Source of the DNA: JAXMHB01 sp046346965
GTDB taxonomy: Bacteria > Pseudomonadota > Gammaproteobacteria > Xanthomonadales > SZUA-5
Assembly (NCBI GenBank): GCA_046346965.1
Contig: JAXMHB010000001.1
Span: forward strand, 248,001-312,000
Length of the DNA: 64,000 nt
Direction of reading: 5' to 3'
Shown here one piece after another: positions 16,294 through 25,116 of this stretch; the first letter of the stretch is position 1, and each line of letters opens with the position of its first letter. The notes below the pieces were generated by a model. It did not search any database. It worked only from the letters and a program-made list of their open reading frames with translations, and was not told the origin of the DNA. Position numbers and translations under genes: made by a program.

Positions 16294-17211
16294 TCATGTC
16301 AGCTTTCCTTCCATCTCTTTCTGCTGCGCCCGATGGAAAATCACGATCGGGACGATCAGGATGCCCAGCATCACCATCGCCACCGCGGATGCGACTGGCC
16401 AATCGCGGTTGTTGAAGAACTCTTGCCACAGCACGCGGCCGATCATCAAAGTGTCCGGTCCGCCCAGCATTTCTGGTATGACGAACTCACCGACCACCGG
16501 AATCGCTACCAGCATGCAGCCGGCGATGATGCCGGCTTTCGATAGCGGCAGCGTGACTTTGAGAAATGCCTGCCAAGGCCGCGCGCCGAGATCAGATGCC
16601 GCCTCCAGCAGGCGATGGTCGTGCTTGACCAGATTGGTGTACAGCGGCAGCACCATGAACGGCAGATAGGCATAAACAATGCCGATGTAAACCGCAATCG
16701 GGGTGTGCAGCAGTTTGAGCGGTTCGCTGATCAGTCCGATGTTGATCAAGAAGTTGTTGATCAAGCCATTGGGCTTCAAGATGCCGACCCAAGCGTAGAT
16801 GCGGATCAGGAAAGACGTCCACGAGGGCAGGATCACCAGCAACAGCGCGATGTTGCGCGACGAGGGCGGCAGCCGCGAAATGGCGTAGGCCATGGGGTAG
16901 CCTATGGCCAGACACAGCAGGGTGGAGACCACGGCAATCTTCAATGAGCTCAGATAGGCATTCAGATAAATGCTGTCGCCGAGCAGAAACAGGTAATTCT
17001 CACCGCGCAGTTTGATGACCGGAAAGCCATCGACCCAATACAGCACATCGGTGTACGGCGGCATTGCGATGGCCGCCTTGGCGAAGGAGATCTTCAGCGC
17101 GATCAAGAAGGGGATCGCAAAGAACATCAGCAGCCACAGATAGGGCGCCGAGATCAATCCCCAGCGCTTTCCGGGCAGATAGCGGAGCAGACGGGCGGTG
17201 AATGCGCTCAT
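16294..17211 (-). CDS. Polyamine ABC transporter permease (PotH/SpuG type)
   Basis: First inner-membrane permease of the importer. The 305-aa protein has six predicted helices and the coupling loop LLEAASDLGARPWQAFLKVTLP, and begins with a basic cytoplasmic stretch (MSAFTARLLRYLPGKRWG). The ATG overlaps the stop of the ATPase gene (ATGA), indicating translational coupling. The length is that of PotH. Confidence 0.92.
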   Translation of the reverse strand: MSAFTARLLRYLPGKRWGLISAPYLWLLMFFAIPFLIALKISFAKAAIAMPPYTDVLYWVDGFPVIKLRGENYLFLLGDSIYLNAYLSSLKIAVVSTLLCLAIGYPMAYAISRLPPSSRNIALLLVILPSWTSFLIRIYAWVGILKPNGLINNFLINIGLISEPLKLLHTPIAVYIGIVYAYLPFMVLPLYTNLVKHDHRLLEAASDLGARPWQAFLKVTLPLSKAGIIAGCMLVAIPVVGEFVIPEMLGGPDTLMIGRVLWQEFFNNRDWPVASAVAMVMLGILIVPIVIFHRAQQKEMEGKLT

Positions 17212-18362
17212 GACGTCAGCACCACGCCTTCGAGATCACCCCAGGACACCCAAACGGCATCATTCCAGGTGAATCCTTCGGACGCCCAGCGCTGCTGATT
17301 GACGAAGTTGCACATCACCTTCATGCCGCTGGCGAGGCGGATGTGATAGACGGAATGACTGCCGAAGTAGGCGATATCCTCGATGGTACCGCGCGCCTTG
17401 TTGTGGGCTTCGACGGGCTCTTCCTTGCTGATGCGGACTTTTTCCGGCCGCAGGGCAAAGGCGACATCCATCCCGGAGAATCCGGTGACGCCGTGGGCAA
17501 CGTAGATCGGGTGGGCCAGTTGGGGGCTGGCGATCGTGATGTAATCCTTTTCGTCTTTGTCGATCTTGCCCTCGAACAAATTGACCGAGCCAATGAACTC
17601 GGCGGTGTAGCGCGAATTGGGCTGCTCGTAGATCTCGTCCGGCGAACCGATCTGGCGGATGCGGCCGGCTTCCATGATGGCGATCCGGTGCGCCATGGTC
17701 ATGGCTTCTTCCTGATCGTGGGTCACCATCACGCAGGTCACGCCCAGCTTCTCGATGATGTCGACCAGTTCCAGCTGCATTTGTGAGCGCAGTTTCTTGT
17801 CGAGCGCGCCCATCGGTTCATCGAGCAGCAGCAGTTTCGGGCCTTTGGCGAGGGAGCGCGCGAGCGCGACACGCTGCTGCTGACCGCCGGACAACTGATG
17901 CGGCTTGCGCTTGGCGTAGCGGGTCATCTGCACCAGTGCGAGCATCTCGGCCACTCGCTTCTCGAGCGTGTCCTTGGGGACTTTGTCCTGCTTCAGACCG
18001 AAGGCGACATTCTGTTCGACGGTCATATGCGGAAACAGCGCATAGGACTGGAACATCATGTTGATCGGTCGATCGTAGGGCGGCAGCGCGGTCATGTCCT
18101 GCCCGGCGAGGATGATGCGTCCGGCGGTGGGCTTCTCGAATCCGGCCAAGGATCGTAGCAAGGTCGATTTGCCGCAGCCGGAGGCGCCGAGCAGGGCGAA
18201 GATCTCGCCCTGGCGAATCTTGATGCTGACGTCGTCGACGGCGACGAAGCCGTCAAATTCCTTGCGCACAGCATCGATGACCAAATAATCATCGACGCCA
18301 CGTTTGTCGGGGCGCCCGCCCGGGGTGGATGCGGTGGGCGGGGTGGACATCGTCGCTGCCAT
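17208..18362 (-). CDS. potG: Polyamine ABC transporter ATP-binding protein (PotG/SpuF type)
   Basis: ATPase that drives polyamine import. The 384-aa protein has Walker A GASGCGKST, signature LSGGQQQRVALARSLA, Walker B LLLLDEPMGALD and the switch histidine in VMVTHDQEEA. A C-terminal TOBE domain (about 280-384) is present. About 28 residues precede the usual N-terminus and are low-complexity (Ser/Thr/Pro/Gly). A strong hairpin separates it from the binding-protein gene, and it overlaps the permease gene downstream. Confidence 0.95.
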   Translation of the reverse strand: MAATMSTPPTASTPGGRPDKRGVDDYLVIDAVRKEFDGFVAVDDVSIKIRQGEIFALLGASGCGKSTLLRSLAGFEKPTAGRIILAGQDMTALPPYDRPINMMFQSYALFPHMTVEQNVAFGLKQDKVPKDTLEKRVAEMLALVQMTRYAKRKPHQLSGGQQQRVALARSLAKGPKLLLLDEPMGALDKKLRSQMQLELVDIIEKLGVTCVMVTHDQEEAMTMAHRIAIMEAGRIRQIGSPDEIYEQPNSRYTAEFIGSVNLFEGKIDKDEKDYITIASPQLAHPIYVAHGVTGFSGMDVAFALRPEKVRISKEEPVEAHNKARGTIEDIAYFGSHSVYHIRLASGMKVMCNFVNQQRWASEGFTWNDAVWVSWGDLEGVVLTS

Positions 18363-18390
18363 GAGATCAGAACTCCAGTCACTGCAGGGG

Positions 18391-18413
18391 CTGCCCTGGC
18401 AAGGCCAGGGCAG
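18391..18413 (-). promoter_or_regulatory. Hairpin between binding-protein and ATPase genes
   Basis: Perfect 10-bp stem CTGCCCTGGC / GCCAGGGCAG with a 3-nt loop, 22 bp after the binding-protein stop and without a T-run. In transporter operons such intergenic structures often protect the upstream mRNA, so the binding protein is made in excess of the membrane subunits; that role is inferred here. Confidence 0.55.
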
Positions 18414-18434
18414 GGCGTACCGCTGCGCTTCGTG

Positions 18435-19589
18435 CTACTGGCTGGTCTTGATCGTCGTCCAGGCGCGATTGAAGATGCGATCAATCTCAGGCGGCAGCAC
18501 TGCCAGGTTGTACAGGGTGGCCTGCACTTCGGGCACCGGATAAATGCGATGGTCGTCGCGAATTTCCGGCTTGATCAACTCTTTGGCCTTGAGATTGCCG
18601 CTGGCGTAGGCGACGTAGTCCTGAATCTTCGCCATTACCTCGGGCCGCAACAGATAATTGATAAAGAGGTGCGCGTTGTTGGGATGTTGGGCGTCTTTCG
18701 GGATCGCCATCATGTCGAACCACACCGGGGCGCCCTGCTTGGGAATGGCGTAATCGACATGCACGCCTTTGCCGGCTTCATCCGCGCGGGCGGCCGCCTG
18801 CAGGACGTCGCCGGACCAGGCCAACGCCAGGCAAGCATCACCGTTGGCGAGCGCGTCGACCACTTGCGAGGAATGGAATTGGGTGATGTAGGGGCGGATC
18901 TTGAGCATGAGATCCACACCTTTCTGGATGACGGCCGGGTCGAAGCTGTTCGGCTCCTCGCCCAGATAATCGAGCGCCATCGGCAGTATCTCCGAGGGCG
19001 TGTCGAGGACATAGACGCCGCAGTCGGTCAGTTTGGACACAATCTCGGGATCAAAGAAAATCTTGAGATCATCGACCGGCGCATTGTCTCCGAGGCGTTC
19101 CCGGACCTTGTCGACGTTATAACCCACACCGGTGGTGCCCCACAGGTAATTGACGGCGTGCGCATTGTCCGGATCGTTCTGCGCAATCAGGCCCTGGATT
19201 TGCGGATCCATATTGCCCAGGTTGCTGAGCTTGCTCTTGTCGAGCGGCATGAACACGCCGGCTTTGATCTGCCGTGCGAGGAAGGTCAGCGAAGGGACGA
19301 CGACGTCATAGCCCGAGTTGCCGGTCATCAACTTGGCTTCGAGTACTTCGTTGCTGTCGAAGACGTCGTAGGTGACCTTGATGCCGGTCTCCTTCTCGAA
19401 GTTTTCGATGGTGTGCTCGTCGATGTAATCGGACCAATTGAGCACATTGAGTACCTTGGCCTCCTCGGCGGGCGCGGCGCTGGGCGCCGGAGCAGGGCCG
19501 GGTGCGGCCGCCGGCGCGGGGGGCTCATCCTTGCTGCAGGACAGGATGCCGGCACAGGCCAGCGCAATCAGACTGAAGCGAAGTTTCAT
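18435..19589 (-). CDS. potF: Polyamine-binding lipoprotein (PotF/SpuD type)
   Basis: Periplasmic substrate-binding component for putrescine or spermidine. The 384-aa protein starts MKLRFSLIALACAGILSCSKDE, a lipoprotein signal with cysteine at residue 18, followed by an Ala/Pro linker (about 25-43). The mature protein begins VLNVLNWSDYIDEHTIENFEKE, diagnostic of the PotD/PotF family. The ATG at 19589 was chosen because it has a GGAG ribosome-binding site and starts at the signal peptide. Unlike the soluble Pseudomonas proteins, this one is predicted to be lipid-anchored. Confidence 0.93.
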   Translation of the reverse strand: MKLRFSLIALACAGILSCSKDEPPAPAAAPGPAPAPSAAPAEEAKVLNVLNWSDYIDEHTIENFEKETGIKVTYDVFDSNEVLEAKLMTGNSGYDVVVPSLTFLARQIKAGVFMPLDKSKLSNLGNMDPQIQGLIAQNDPDNAHAVNYLWGTTGVGYNVDKVRERLGDNAPVDDLKIFFDPEIVSKLTDCGVYVLDTPSEILPMALDYLGEEPNSFDPAVIQKGVDLMLKIRPYITQFHSSQVVDALANGDACLALAWSGDVLQAAARADEAGKGVHVDYAIPKQGAPVWFDMMAIPKDAQHPNNAHLFINYLLRPEVMAKIQDYVAYASGNLKAKELIKPEIRDDHRIYPVPEVQATLYNLAVLPPEIDRIFNRAWTTIKTSQ

Positions 19590-19664
19590 CGCAGGGCTCC
19601 TCATGGGGTTCGACGGTGGTGCGTCGGTGCTCAGGTTCAAGGGATTGCGCGGTGGTCGGCAGGT

Positions 19665-21026
19665 TCAGCGGATGGCGAACTCCTTGGCGGTTTCATCCAG
19701 CGAGCGCCAGGCCTTGTCGACCAGCTCGTCGACCTGCGCGCGATTGATGATCAGCGGCGGCGACAGCAGCATCGAGTCGTAGGTGGCGCGCAGGATCAAG
19801 CCATTCTTCAGCGCGATATCGCGACAGCGTACACCGACTTTGCCACGCTCGGCGAAGAACTTGCGCTGCGGTTTGGCAGGGACGAGTTCGAGTGCGCCGA
19901 CCATGCCGGCGATGCGGGCCTCGCCCACCAGCGGGTGCTCGCCGAGTTCCAGCCAGCGCTGCCGCAGATAGGCCGTGGTGTCGCGCTTGCAGGTATCGAC
20001 GATGCCTTCCTCCTGCAGGATGCGCAGGTTCTCCAGCGCCACCGCGCAGCACACCGGGTGGCCGGAATAGGTGTAGCCGTGCGCCAGTTCGCCGCCCTGG
20101 TTGGCCAGCACGCTGGCGACGCGATCATTGAACATCGCCGCGCCGAGCGGGATGTAGCCGGAAGTCAGCCCCTTGGCGATGGTCATGATGTCGGGACGGA
20201 AACCAAAGTACTGCGAGCCGAACCACTCGCCGGTGCGTCCGAATCCGCAGATGACTTCGTCGGCGATCAGCAGCACGTCGTACTGGCGGCAGATGCGCTC
20301 GATTTCCGGCCAGTAGCTCATCGGCGGGATGTAGACGCCGATTGCGCCCATGATCGGTTCGCCGATGAAGGCGGCGACGCGATCCGGGCCGAGTTCCAGA
20401 ATTTTCTGTTCCAGGCGGCGCGCTGCCACCAGGCCGTATTCCTCTGGCGACAGATCGCCGCCATCGGCAAACCAGAAGGGCGGGTCGATGTGGTGGATGT
20501 CGGGGATCGGCAGTCCGCCCTGGGCGTGCATGCCTTTCATGCCGCCCAGACTGGCGCCGGCCACGGTGGAGCCGTGATAGCCATTGTGGCGGCCGATGAC
20601 GATGTTCTTGTGCGGACGGTCCTGCACCGCCCAGAAGTGCCGCACCATGCGCAGGATGGTGTCGTTGGCCTCAGACCCGGAGTTGGCGAAGAACGCGTGG
20701 TTCAGATCGTAGGGCGTGAGCTCGGCGAGCTTGGCGGCAAGCTTGATCGTGGGCTCGGTAGTGCACTGGAAGAAGCTGTTGTAGTAGGCCAGCTCGGTCA
20801 TCTGGCGGGCCGCAGCGGCGCCCAACTCGGGCCGACCGTAGCCGATATTGACGCACCACAAACCGGCAAAGGCATCCAGCAGCTTGTTGCCCTCGGCGTC
20901 CCACACGTACACGCCTTCGCCGCGCGTCAGCAGACGGGTGCCGCGTTTGGCCAGCGCCGCGTTGTCGTTGAAGGGATGCAGGTGATAGGCGGCGTCCAAC
21001 TGCTGCAAGGTGCGGATGTCGGTCAT
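19665..21026 (-). CDS. spuC: Putrescine-pyruvate aminotransferase (SpuC type)
   Basis: Class III PLP-dependent aminotransferase. The 453-aa protein has the PLP-binding pattern LLIADEVICGFGRTGEWFG and the Schiff-base lysine in MTIAKGLTSGYIPLGA. In Pseudomonas SpuC transfers the amino group of putrescine to pyruvate. The position between the ligase (spuB) and the transporter genes matches that operon exactly, which is the main reason for the substrate assignment; sequence alone would allow other omega-amino acids. Confidence 0.85.
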   Translation of the reverse strand: MTDIRTLQQLDAAYHLHPFNDNAALAKRGTRLLTRGEGVYVWDAEGNKLLDAFAGLWCVNIGYGRPELGAAAARQMTELAYYNSFFQCTTEPTIKLAAKLAELTPYDLNHAFFANSGSEANDTILRMVRHFWAVQDRPHKNIVIGRHNGYHGSTVAGASLGGMKGMHAQGGLPIPDIHHIDPPFWFADGGDLSPEEYGLVAARRLEQKILELGPDRVAAFIGEPIMGAIGVYIPPMSYWPEIERICRQYDVLLIADEVICGFGRTGEWFGSQYFGFRPDIMTIAKGLTSGYIPLGAAMFNDRVASVLANQGGELAHGYTYSGHPVCCAVALENLRILQEEGIVDTCKRDTTAYLRQRWLELGEHPLVGEARIAGMVGALELVPAKPQRKFFAERGKVGVRCRDIALKNGLILRATYDSMLLSPPLIINRAQVDELVDKAWRSLDETAKEFAIR

Positions 21027-21093
21027 GGTTACTCCGGGAGGCGGCGCGTCCGGCCGGGGCTGAACGCAGTGTGGGTCTGGATGCGTGCGCGGA

Positions 21094-22479
21094 TCAAACG
21101 GTCAACAGCAGGAATTCACGCTCCCAGGAACTGATGACCCGCAGATAGGTTTCGTACTCCTTGCCCTTGACGGCGGCATAGCAATCCACGAAGCGCTCGC
21201 CGAGCAGCTTGCGCAGCACCGTGCACGACTTGAGTCCCAGCAGTGCGTCCTCCAGCGAGCGCGGCAGGCCGAAGCCCTTGTCCTGGGCGCTGCCGGCCAT
21301 CGGTTCACTTGGCGTCAGCTTCTCGACGATGCCTAGGTAGCCGCAGGCCAGCGTGGCCGCCATGGCCAGATAGGGGTTGGCGTCCGAGCCGGCGAAACGG
21401 CTCTCGACCCGGGTGTTCTCCGGACTGTCCATCGGCACGCGCAGGCCGCAGGTGCGGTTGTCATAGCCCCACTGCACATTGATCGGTGCCACCTGGCCAA
21501 TGGCGAGGCGTCGGTAGGAGTTGACGTTCGGCGCGAAGAAGGGCATCGCCATCGGCACGTACTTCTGCAGGCCGCCGAGGTAATGCATGAACAGATCGCT
21601 GTGCTGCCCCGGCTTGTCGCCGGCGAAGACATTGTCGCCGTCGGCATCCACCAGGCTTTGATGGATATGCATGGAGCTGCCCGGCTCGTTCTCCATCGGT
21701 TTGGCCAGGAAGGTGGCGTAGACGCCGTGGCGCAGCGCGGCTTCGCGCATGCTGCGCTTGAACAGGAAGACCTGATCGGCACGGGACAGCGGATCGGAGT
21801 GCTCGAAGTTGACTTCCAGCTGGCCGGCGCCGGATTCGTGGATCAGCGTGTCGACGTCGAGTTCCATGGTCTCGGCGTAGTCGTACATCAGATCGAGGAT
21901 CGGATCGAACTCGTTGACCGCATCGATGGAATAGCTCTGACGCGCGGTTTCCGGCCGGCCGGAGCGACCGGCGGGCGGCTGCAGCGGAAAATCGGGGTCG
22001 GTGTTTTTCTGCACCAGGAAGAACTCGAGTTCCGGCGCAACGATAGGCCGCAGCCCCAGGCCCTCGTATAGCGCCAGCACGCGCCGCAGCACGTTGCGTG
22101 GGGCAAGATCATGCGCGCGGCCGTCGCGGGTGTAGCAGTCGTGGATGATCTGCGCGGTGGGGTCGCCCGCCCACGGCACCATGCGCACGGTGTCGGCGTC
22201 CGGGCGCAGATACATATCCGAATCCGAGGGCGCGACGATCTCGTCGTACTCATCGGGATAGTCGCCGGTGACCGTGGTGGCAAAAATCCCTTCCGGCAGG
22301 CGCGTGCCGTAATCGTGCGAGAACTTGGCGGCGGGAATGATCTTGCCGCGCGCATTGCCGGTCAGATCCGGCACCAGGCACTCGACTTCAGTGATGCGGC
22401 GTTCCTTCAGCCACTGCTTGAGCGTGCTTTCCTGCTGCTCGGCCTCGGAGGGCCGCTTGCTGGTTTTCTTGCGTGCCAT
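21094..22479 (-). CDS. spuB: Glutamine synthetase-like gamma-glutamylpolyamine ligase (SpuB/PuuA type)
   Basis: ATP-dependent ligase joining glutamate to putrescine or another polyamine, the first step of the gamma-glutamylated degradation route. The 461-aa protein has the glutamine-synthetase beta-grasp and catalytic domains, with metal ligands in PELEFFL and GQLEVNFEH, SSMHIHQSL and ENTRVESRFAGSDANPY. A Lys/Arg-rich N-terminus (MARKKTSKRPSEAEQ) precedes the fold. Start at 22479 lies two bases after the amidotransferase gene. It lacks the NLYDLP adenylylation motif of true GlnA. Confidence 0.88.
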   Translation of the reverse strand: MARKKTSKRPSEAEQQESTLKQWLKERRITEVECLVPDLTGNARGKIIPAAKFSHDYGTRLPEGIFATTVTGDYPDEYDEIVAPSDSDMYLRPDADTVRMVPWAGDPTAQIIHDCYTRDGRAHDLAPRNVLRRVLALYEGLGLRPIVAPELEFFLVQKNTDPDFPLQPPAGRSGRPETARQSYSIDAVNEFDPILDLMYDYAETMELDVDTLIHESGAGQLEVNFEHSDPLSRADQVFLFKRSMREAALRHGVYATFLAKPMENEPGSSMHIHQSLVDADGDNVFAGDKPGQHSDLFMHYLGGLQKYVPMAMPFFAPNVNSYRRLAIGQVAPINVQWGYDNRTCGLRVPMDSPENTRVESRFAGSDANPYLAMAATLACGYLGIVEKLTPSEPMAGSAQDKGFGLPRSLEDALLGLKSCTVLRKLLGERFVDCYAAVKGKEYETYLRVISSWEREFLLLTV

Positions 22480-22481
22480 GG

Positions 22482-23237
22482 TCAGCGTCTCGCCTGATTG
22501 CGCTTGCGCACCGCGGCGCCGAAGCGCTCGAAGATGCCGCGGTAGAAAGGGTTGTCGCAGACTTTCCATTCCGGATGCCACTGCACGGCGAGCAGGAAAC
22601 GGTCGGGATCGTCGAGGCGCACGGCCTCCACCAGTCCGTCCGGCGCGCGTGCTTCCACCAGCAGACCTGCCCCGACTCGGCCGATCCCCTGACCGTGCAG
22701 CGAGTTGACCTCGACGCTCAGGCTGCCCGCGATCCCGGCCAGCCAGCCGCCCGGCGTCAGGTCGAGGCGATGCGCCGGGCCGTACTGGACGTCGAGCGGC
22801 TGCGTGGTGTCCTCGCGATGGTCCTGGTACGGGGCGGTTTCATGCACCTTCTGGATCAAGGTGCCGCCATAGGCCACGTTCACTTCCTGCATGCCGCGGC
22901 AAACCGCCAGCAGCGGGACGCCCGCCTGCACCGCCATCTGCACCAGCGACAGCGTGTTGGCGTCGCGATGCGGGTCGTGCAGATTGCCGTCCCAGCTGGC
23001 TTCGTTGCTGTAATGGTGTGGCTCGATATTGCTGTGCGAGCCGGTCAGCAGGATGCCGTCGAGCGAGGGCAGCAGCGCCGCCAGATCGATCGGTGGCTGC
23101 AGCGAGGGCAGCAAGAGCGGTGTGCCGATGCCGGTATCGGTGAGCGCGCGGAGGTATTTCTCGCCGACCGCATGGAAGGGATGCGGGCCGATGATCTTGC
23201 GATCACAAGGCACACCGATGAGCGCAGGTATCGCCAT
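22482..23237 (-). CDS. spuA: Gamma-glutamyl-gamma-aminobutyrate hydrolase (SpuA/PuuD type)
   Basis: Class I glutamine amidotransferase-like hydrolase that releases GABA and glutamate from gamma-Glu-GABA. The 251-aa protein has the nucleophile cysteine in LLAVCRGMQEVNV, and the His-Glu pair in AVQWHPEW. The ATG at 23237 (MAIPALIGVPCD) starts at the conserved strand; an upstream in-frame extension is rich in Arg and unsupported. First gene of the minus-strand spu-like operon. Confidence 0.9.
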   Translation of the reverse strand: MAIPALIGVPCDRKIIGPHPFHAVGEKYLRALTDTGIGTPLLLPSLQPPIDLAALLPSLDGILLTGSHSNIEPHHYSNEASWDGNLHDPHRDANTLSLVQMAVQAGVPLLAVCRGMQEVNVAYGGTLIQKVHETAPYQDHREDTTQPLDVQYGPAHRLDLTPGGWLAGIAGSLSVEVNSLHGQGIGRVGAGLLVEARAPDGLVEAVRLDDPDRFLLAVQWHPEWKVCDNPFYRGIFERFGAAVRKRNQARR

Positions 23238-23472
23238 ACGGGCTCTCGCTTCGAGTCGCCGCAAGGTACGCGGACTGATTGATTTTTTCAACAGAGACCG
23301 CCCGCTCTGGCGCGCGATCGGCGTCGCTCGCGGCGGACCGCGCCAGCTTTGGCGCGCACGCACCGGGTTATCCGGCTACAAGAGCAGCCGATGGCGTCCA
23401 CCAGCGATGAGTATTTTTTACGGCCGCGTACGCTCTGTTAGCATCGGACGTCCACCCGAGAGCGCGTCGATC
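23238..23472. promoter_or_regulatory. Divergent intergenic region of the polyamine locus
   Basis: 235 bp between the spuA-like gene (minus) and the second ligase gene (plus), so it must contain both promoters. CTGTTAGCATCGG at 23435-23447 is identical to a motif upstream of phaE and sits 25 bp before the plus-strand start; an AT-rich run GTATTTTTTA lies 15 bp upstream of it. A second AT-rich stretch (GATTGATTTTTTCAAC, 23276-23291) may serve the minus-strand operon. No operator was recognised. Confidence 0.5.
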
Positions 23473-24840
23473 ATGACCGAGTACAGCATTCCCCCCGCCG
23501 ATGCCGCGGTGCTGCAGCAGATTCCGGGCTGCGAGATGGTCGACCTGATTCTGCCCGATCTGAACGGTCTGCTGCGCGGCAAGCGCATCACCCGCGAGGC
23601 CTTGGGCAAGGTGTACGAGTCCGGCGTGTGCCTGCCGATGTCGCTGATCGCGACCGACATCACCGGCAACACGGTCGAGGAAACCGGACTCGGCTACGAC
23701 ATCGGCGACGAGGACCGCATCTGTCGCCCGGTGCCTGGCACCTTGCGACCGATCCCCTGGCAGCGCAAGCCGATGGGTCAGTTGTTGCTCAGCATGGAGG
23801 ACGCCGGCGGCGGGCAGTTCATCGCCAATCCGCGCGAAGTGCTGCGGCGCGTGCTCATGCGCTATCAGGCGCTGGGGCTGACGCCGGTGGTGGCGGTGGA
23901 GTTGGAGTTCTATCTGCTCGATGCCGAACTGATGATCGATGGTCGTCCGCAGACTTCGATCAACCCGGCCACCGGGCAGCGCAACCGGACGACCCAGGTC
24001 TACTACATGGAAGACCTGAACGATTACCAGACCTTTACCGATGTGCTGGCGGATGTCTGCCGCGCGCAGGCGATTCCCGCCGATACCGCCGTAGCCGAGT
24101 ACGCGCCGGGTCAGTTCGAGATCAACCTCAAGCATCGCGCCGACGCGCTCGCCGCCTGCGATGACGCCATCTACTTGAAACGCGCGATCAAGGCGGTCGC
24201 CGGTCAACAGAAGATGATCGCCAGTTTCATGGCCAAGCCCTTTGTCGATCAGGCCGGCAGCGGCACCCATATCCACGTCAGTCTGCTCGACAAGGAAGGC
24301 CGCAATTTGTTTGCCGGAACGCCGGAGTCGCCCTCGCCGGCGATGCTGGCGGCGATCGGCGGCCTGCAGCGGACCGCACGTGACTGTATGTTGATGTACG
24401 CGCCGCATGCCAACAGCTACCGGCGCTTCGTGCTGAATGCCTTTGTGCCGCTCAATGATTGCTGGGGCTACAACAACCGCACGGTGGCGATGCGCATCCC
24501 GCACAGCGACGCCGCCAACACGCGCATCGAGCACCGCATCGCCGGCGCCGATGCCAATCCCTATCTGGTCACCGCCGCCGTGCTGGCCGGCATGCTGCAT
24601 GGCCTGGAAACCGGCGCCGATCCGGGTCCGCCGATCATCGGCAATGCCTACGAGCAAACCGAATCGCGCAGTCTGTACTGGCGCGACACCATTGCGGACT
24701 TTATGGCCAGCGAATTCATCGCCGACACCTTCGGCCGGCAGTTCCGCCACATTTACGGCCAACAGAAGCTCAAGGAGCAACGCAGCTTCTATCGCGAAGT
24801 GACCACGCTCGAATACGAGTGGTATCTGCGTCAGGTGTGA
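23473..24840 (+). CDS. spuI: Second glutamine synthetase-like polyamine ligase (SpuI type)
   Basis: Paralogue of the ligase at 21094, transcribed divergently. The 455-aa protein has the metal- and ATP-site motifs VELEFYLLD, APGQFEINLKH, GSGTHIHVSL and NTRIEHRIAGADANPY. In Pseudomonas a ligase gene (spuI) is divergent from spuA in the same way; paralogues there handle different mono- or diamines, so the exact substrate is uncertain. Start at 23473 was chosen because the sequence upstream overlaps the spuA promoter region. Confidence 0.88.
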   Translation: MTEYSIPPADAAVLQQIPGCEMVDLILPDLNGLLRGKRITREALGKVYESGVCLPMSLIATDITGNTVEETGLGYDIGDEDRICRPVPGTLRPIPWQRKPMGQLLLSMEDAGGGQFIANPREVLRRVLMRYQALGLTPVVAVELEFYLLDAELMIDGRPQTSINPATGQRNRTTQVYYMEDLNDYQTFTDVLADVCRAQAIPADTAVAEYAPGQFEINLKHRADALAACDDAIYLKRAIKAVAGQQKMIASFMAKPFVDQAGSGTHIHVSLLDKEGRNLFAGTPESPSPAMLAAIGGLQRTARDCMLMYAPHANSYRRFVLNAFVPLNDCWGYNNRTVAMRIPHSDAANTRIEHRIAGADANPYLVTAAVLAGMLHGLETGADPGPPIIGNAYEQTESRSLYWRDTIADFMASEFIADTFGRQFRHIYGQQKLKEQRSFYREVTTLEYEWYLRQV

Positions 24841-24873
24841 GCTTGGGAACCGCTTGCCAAGCATGGGTGCGTC

Positions 24874-25055
24874 AGGACTCGGGACTCGGGACTCGGGACT
24901 CGGGACTCGGGACTCGGGACTCGGGACTCGGGACCCGGGACTCGGGACCCGGGACTCGGGACTCGGGACTCGGGACTCGGGACTCGGGACGCGGGACGCG
25001 GGACTCGGGACCCGGGACCCGGGACCCGGGACTCGGGACTCGGGACTCGGGACGC
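24874..25055. repeat. Heptamer tandem repeat (GGGACTC)n
   Basis: About 26 head-to-tail copies of a 7-bp unit, mostly GGGACTC with GGGACCC and GGGACGC variants, starting 34 bp after the ligase stop codon. Because 7 is not a multiple of 3, every frame reads as a 7-residue repeat without stops (GLGTRDS), which produces spurious open frames on both strands. A second array in the opposite orientation is at 62504-62602. Confidence 0.95.
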
Positions 25056-25116
25056 GCCAGTTTGCAAAACGAGTAAGCGCGACTAGGGCAGAGCGTCTTG
25101 GTGCCGATTCAGGCGC

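Noticed and set aside
18432..21134. 900-codon plus-strand frame opposite the binding protein and aminotransferase
   Set aside because: Antisense shadow of two well-identified genes; no start region or domains.
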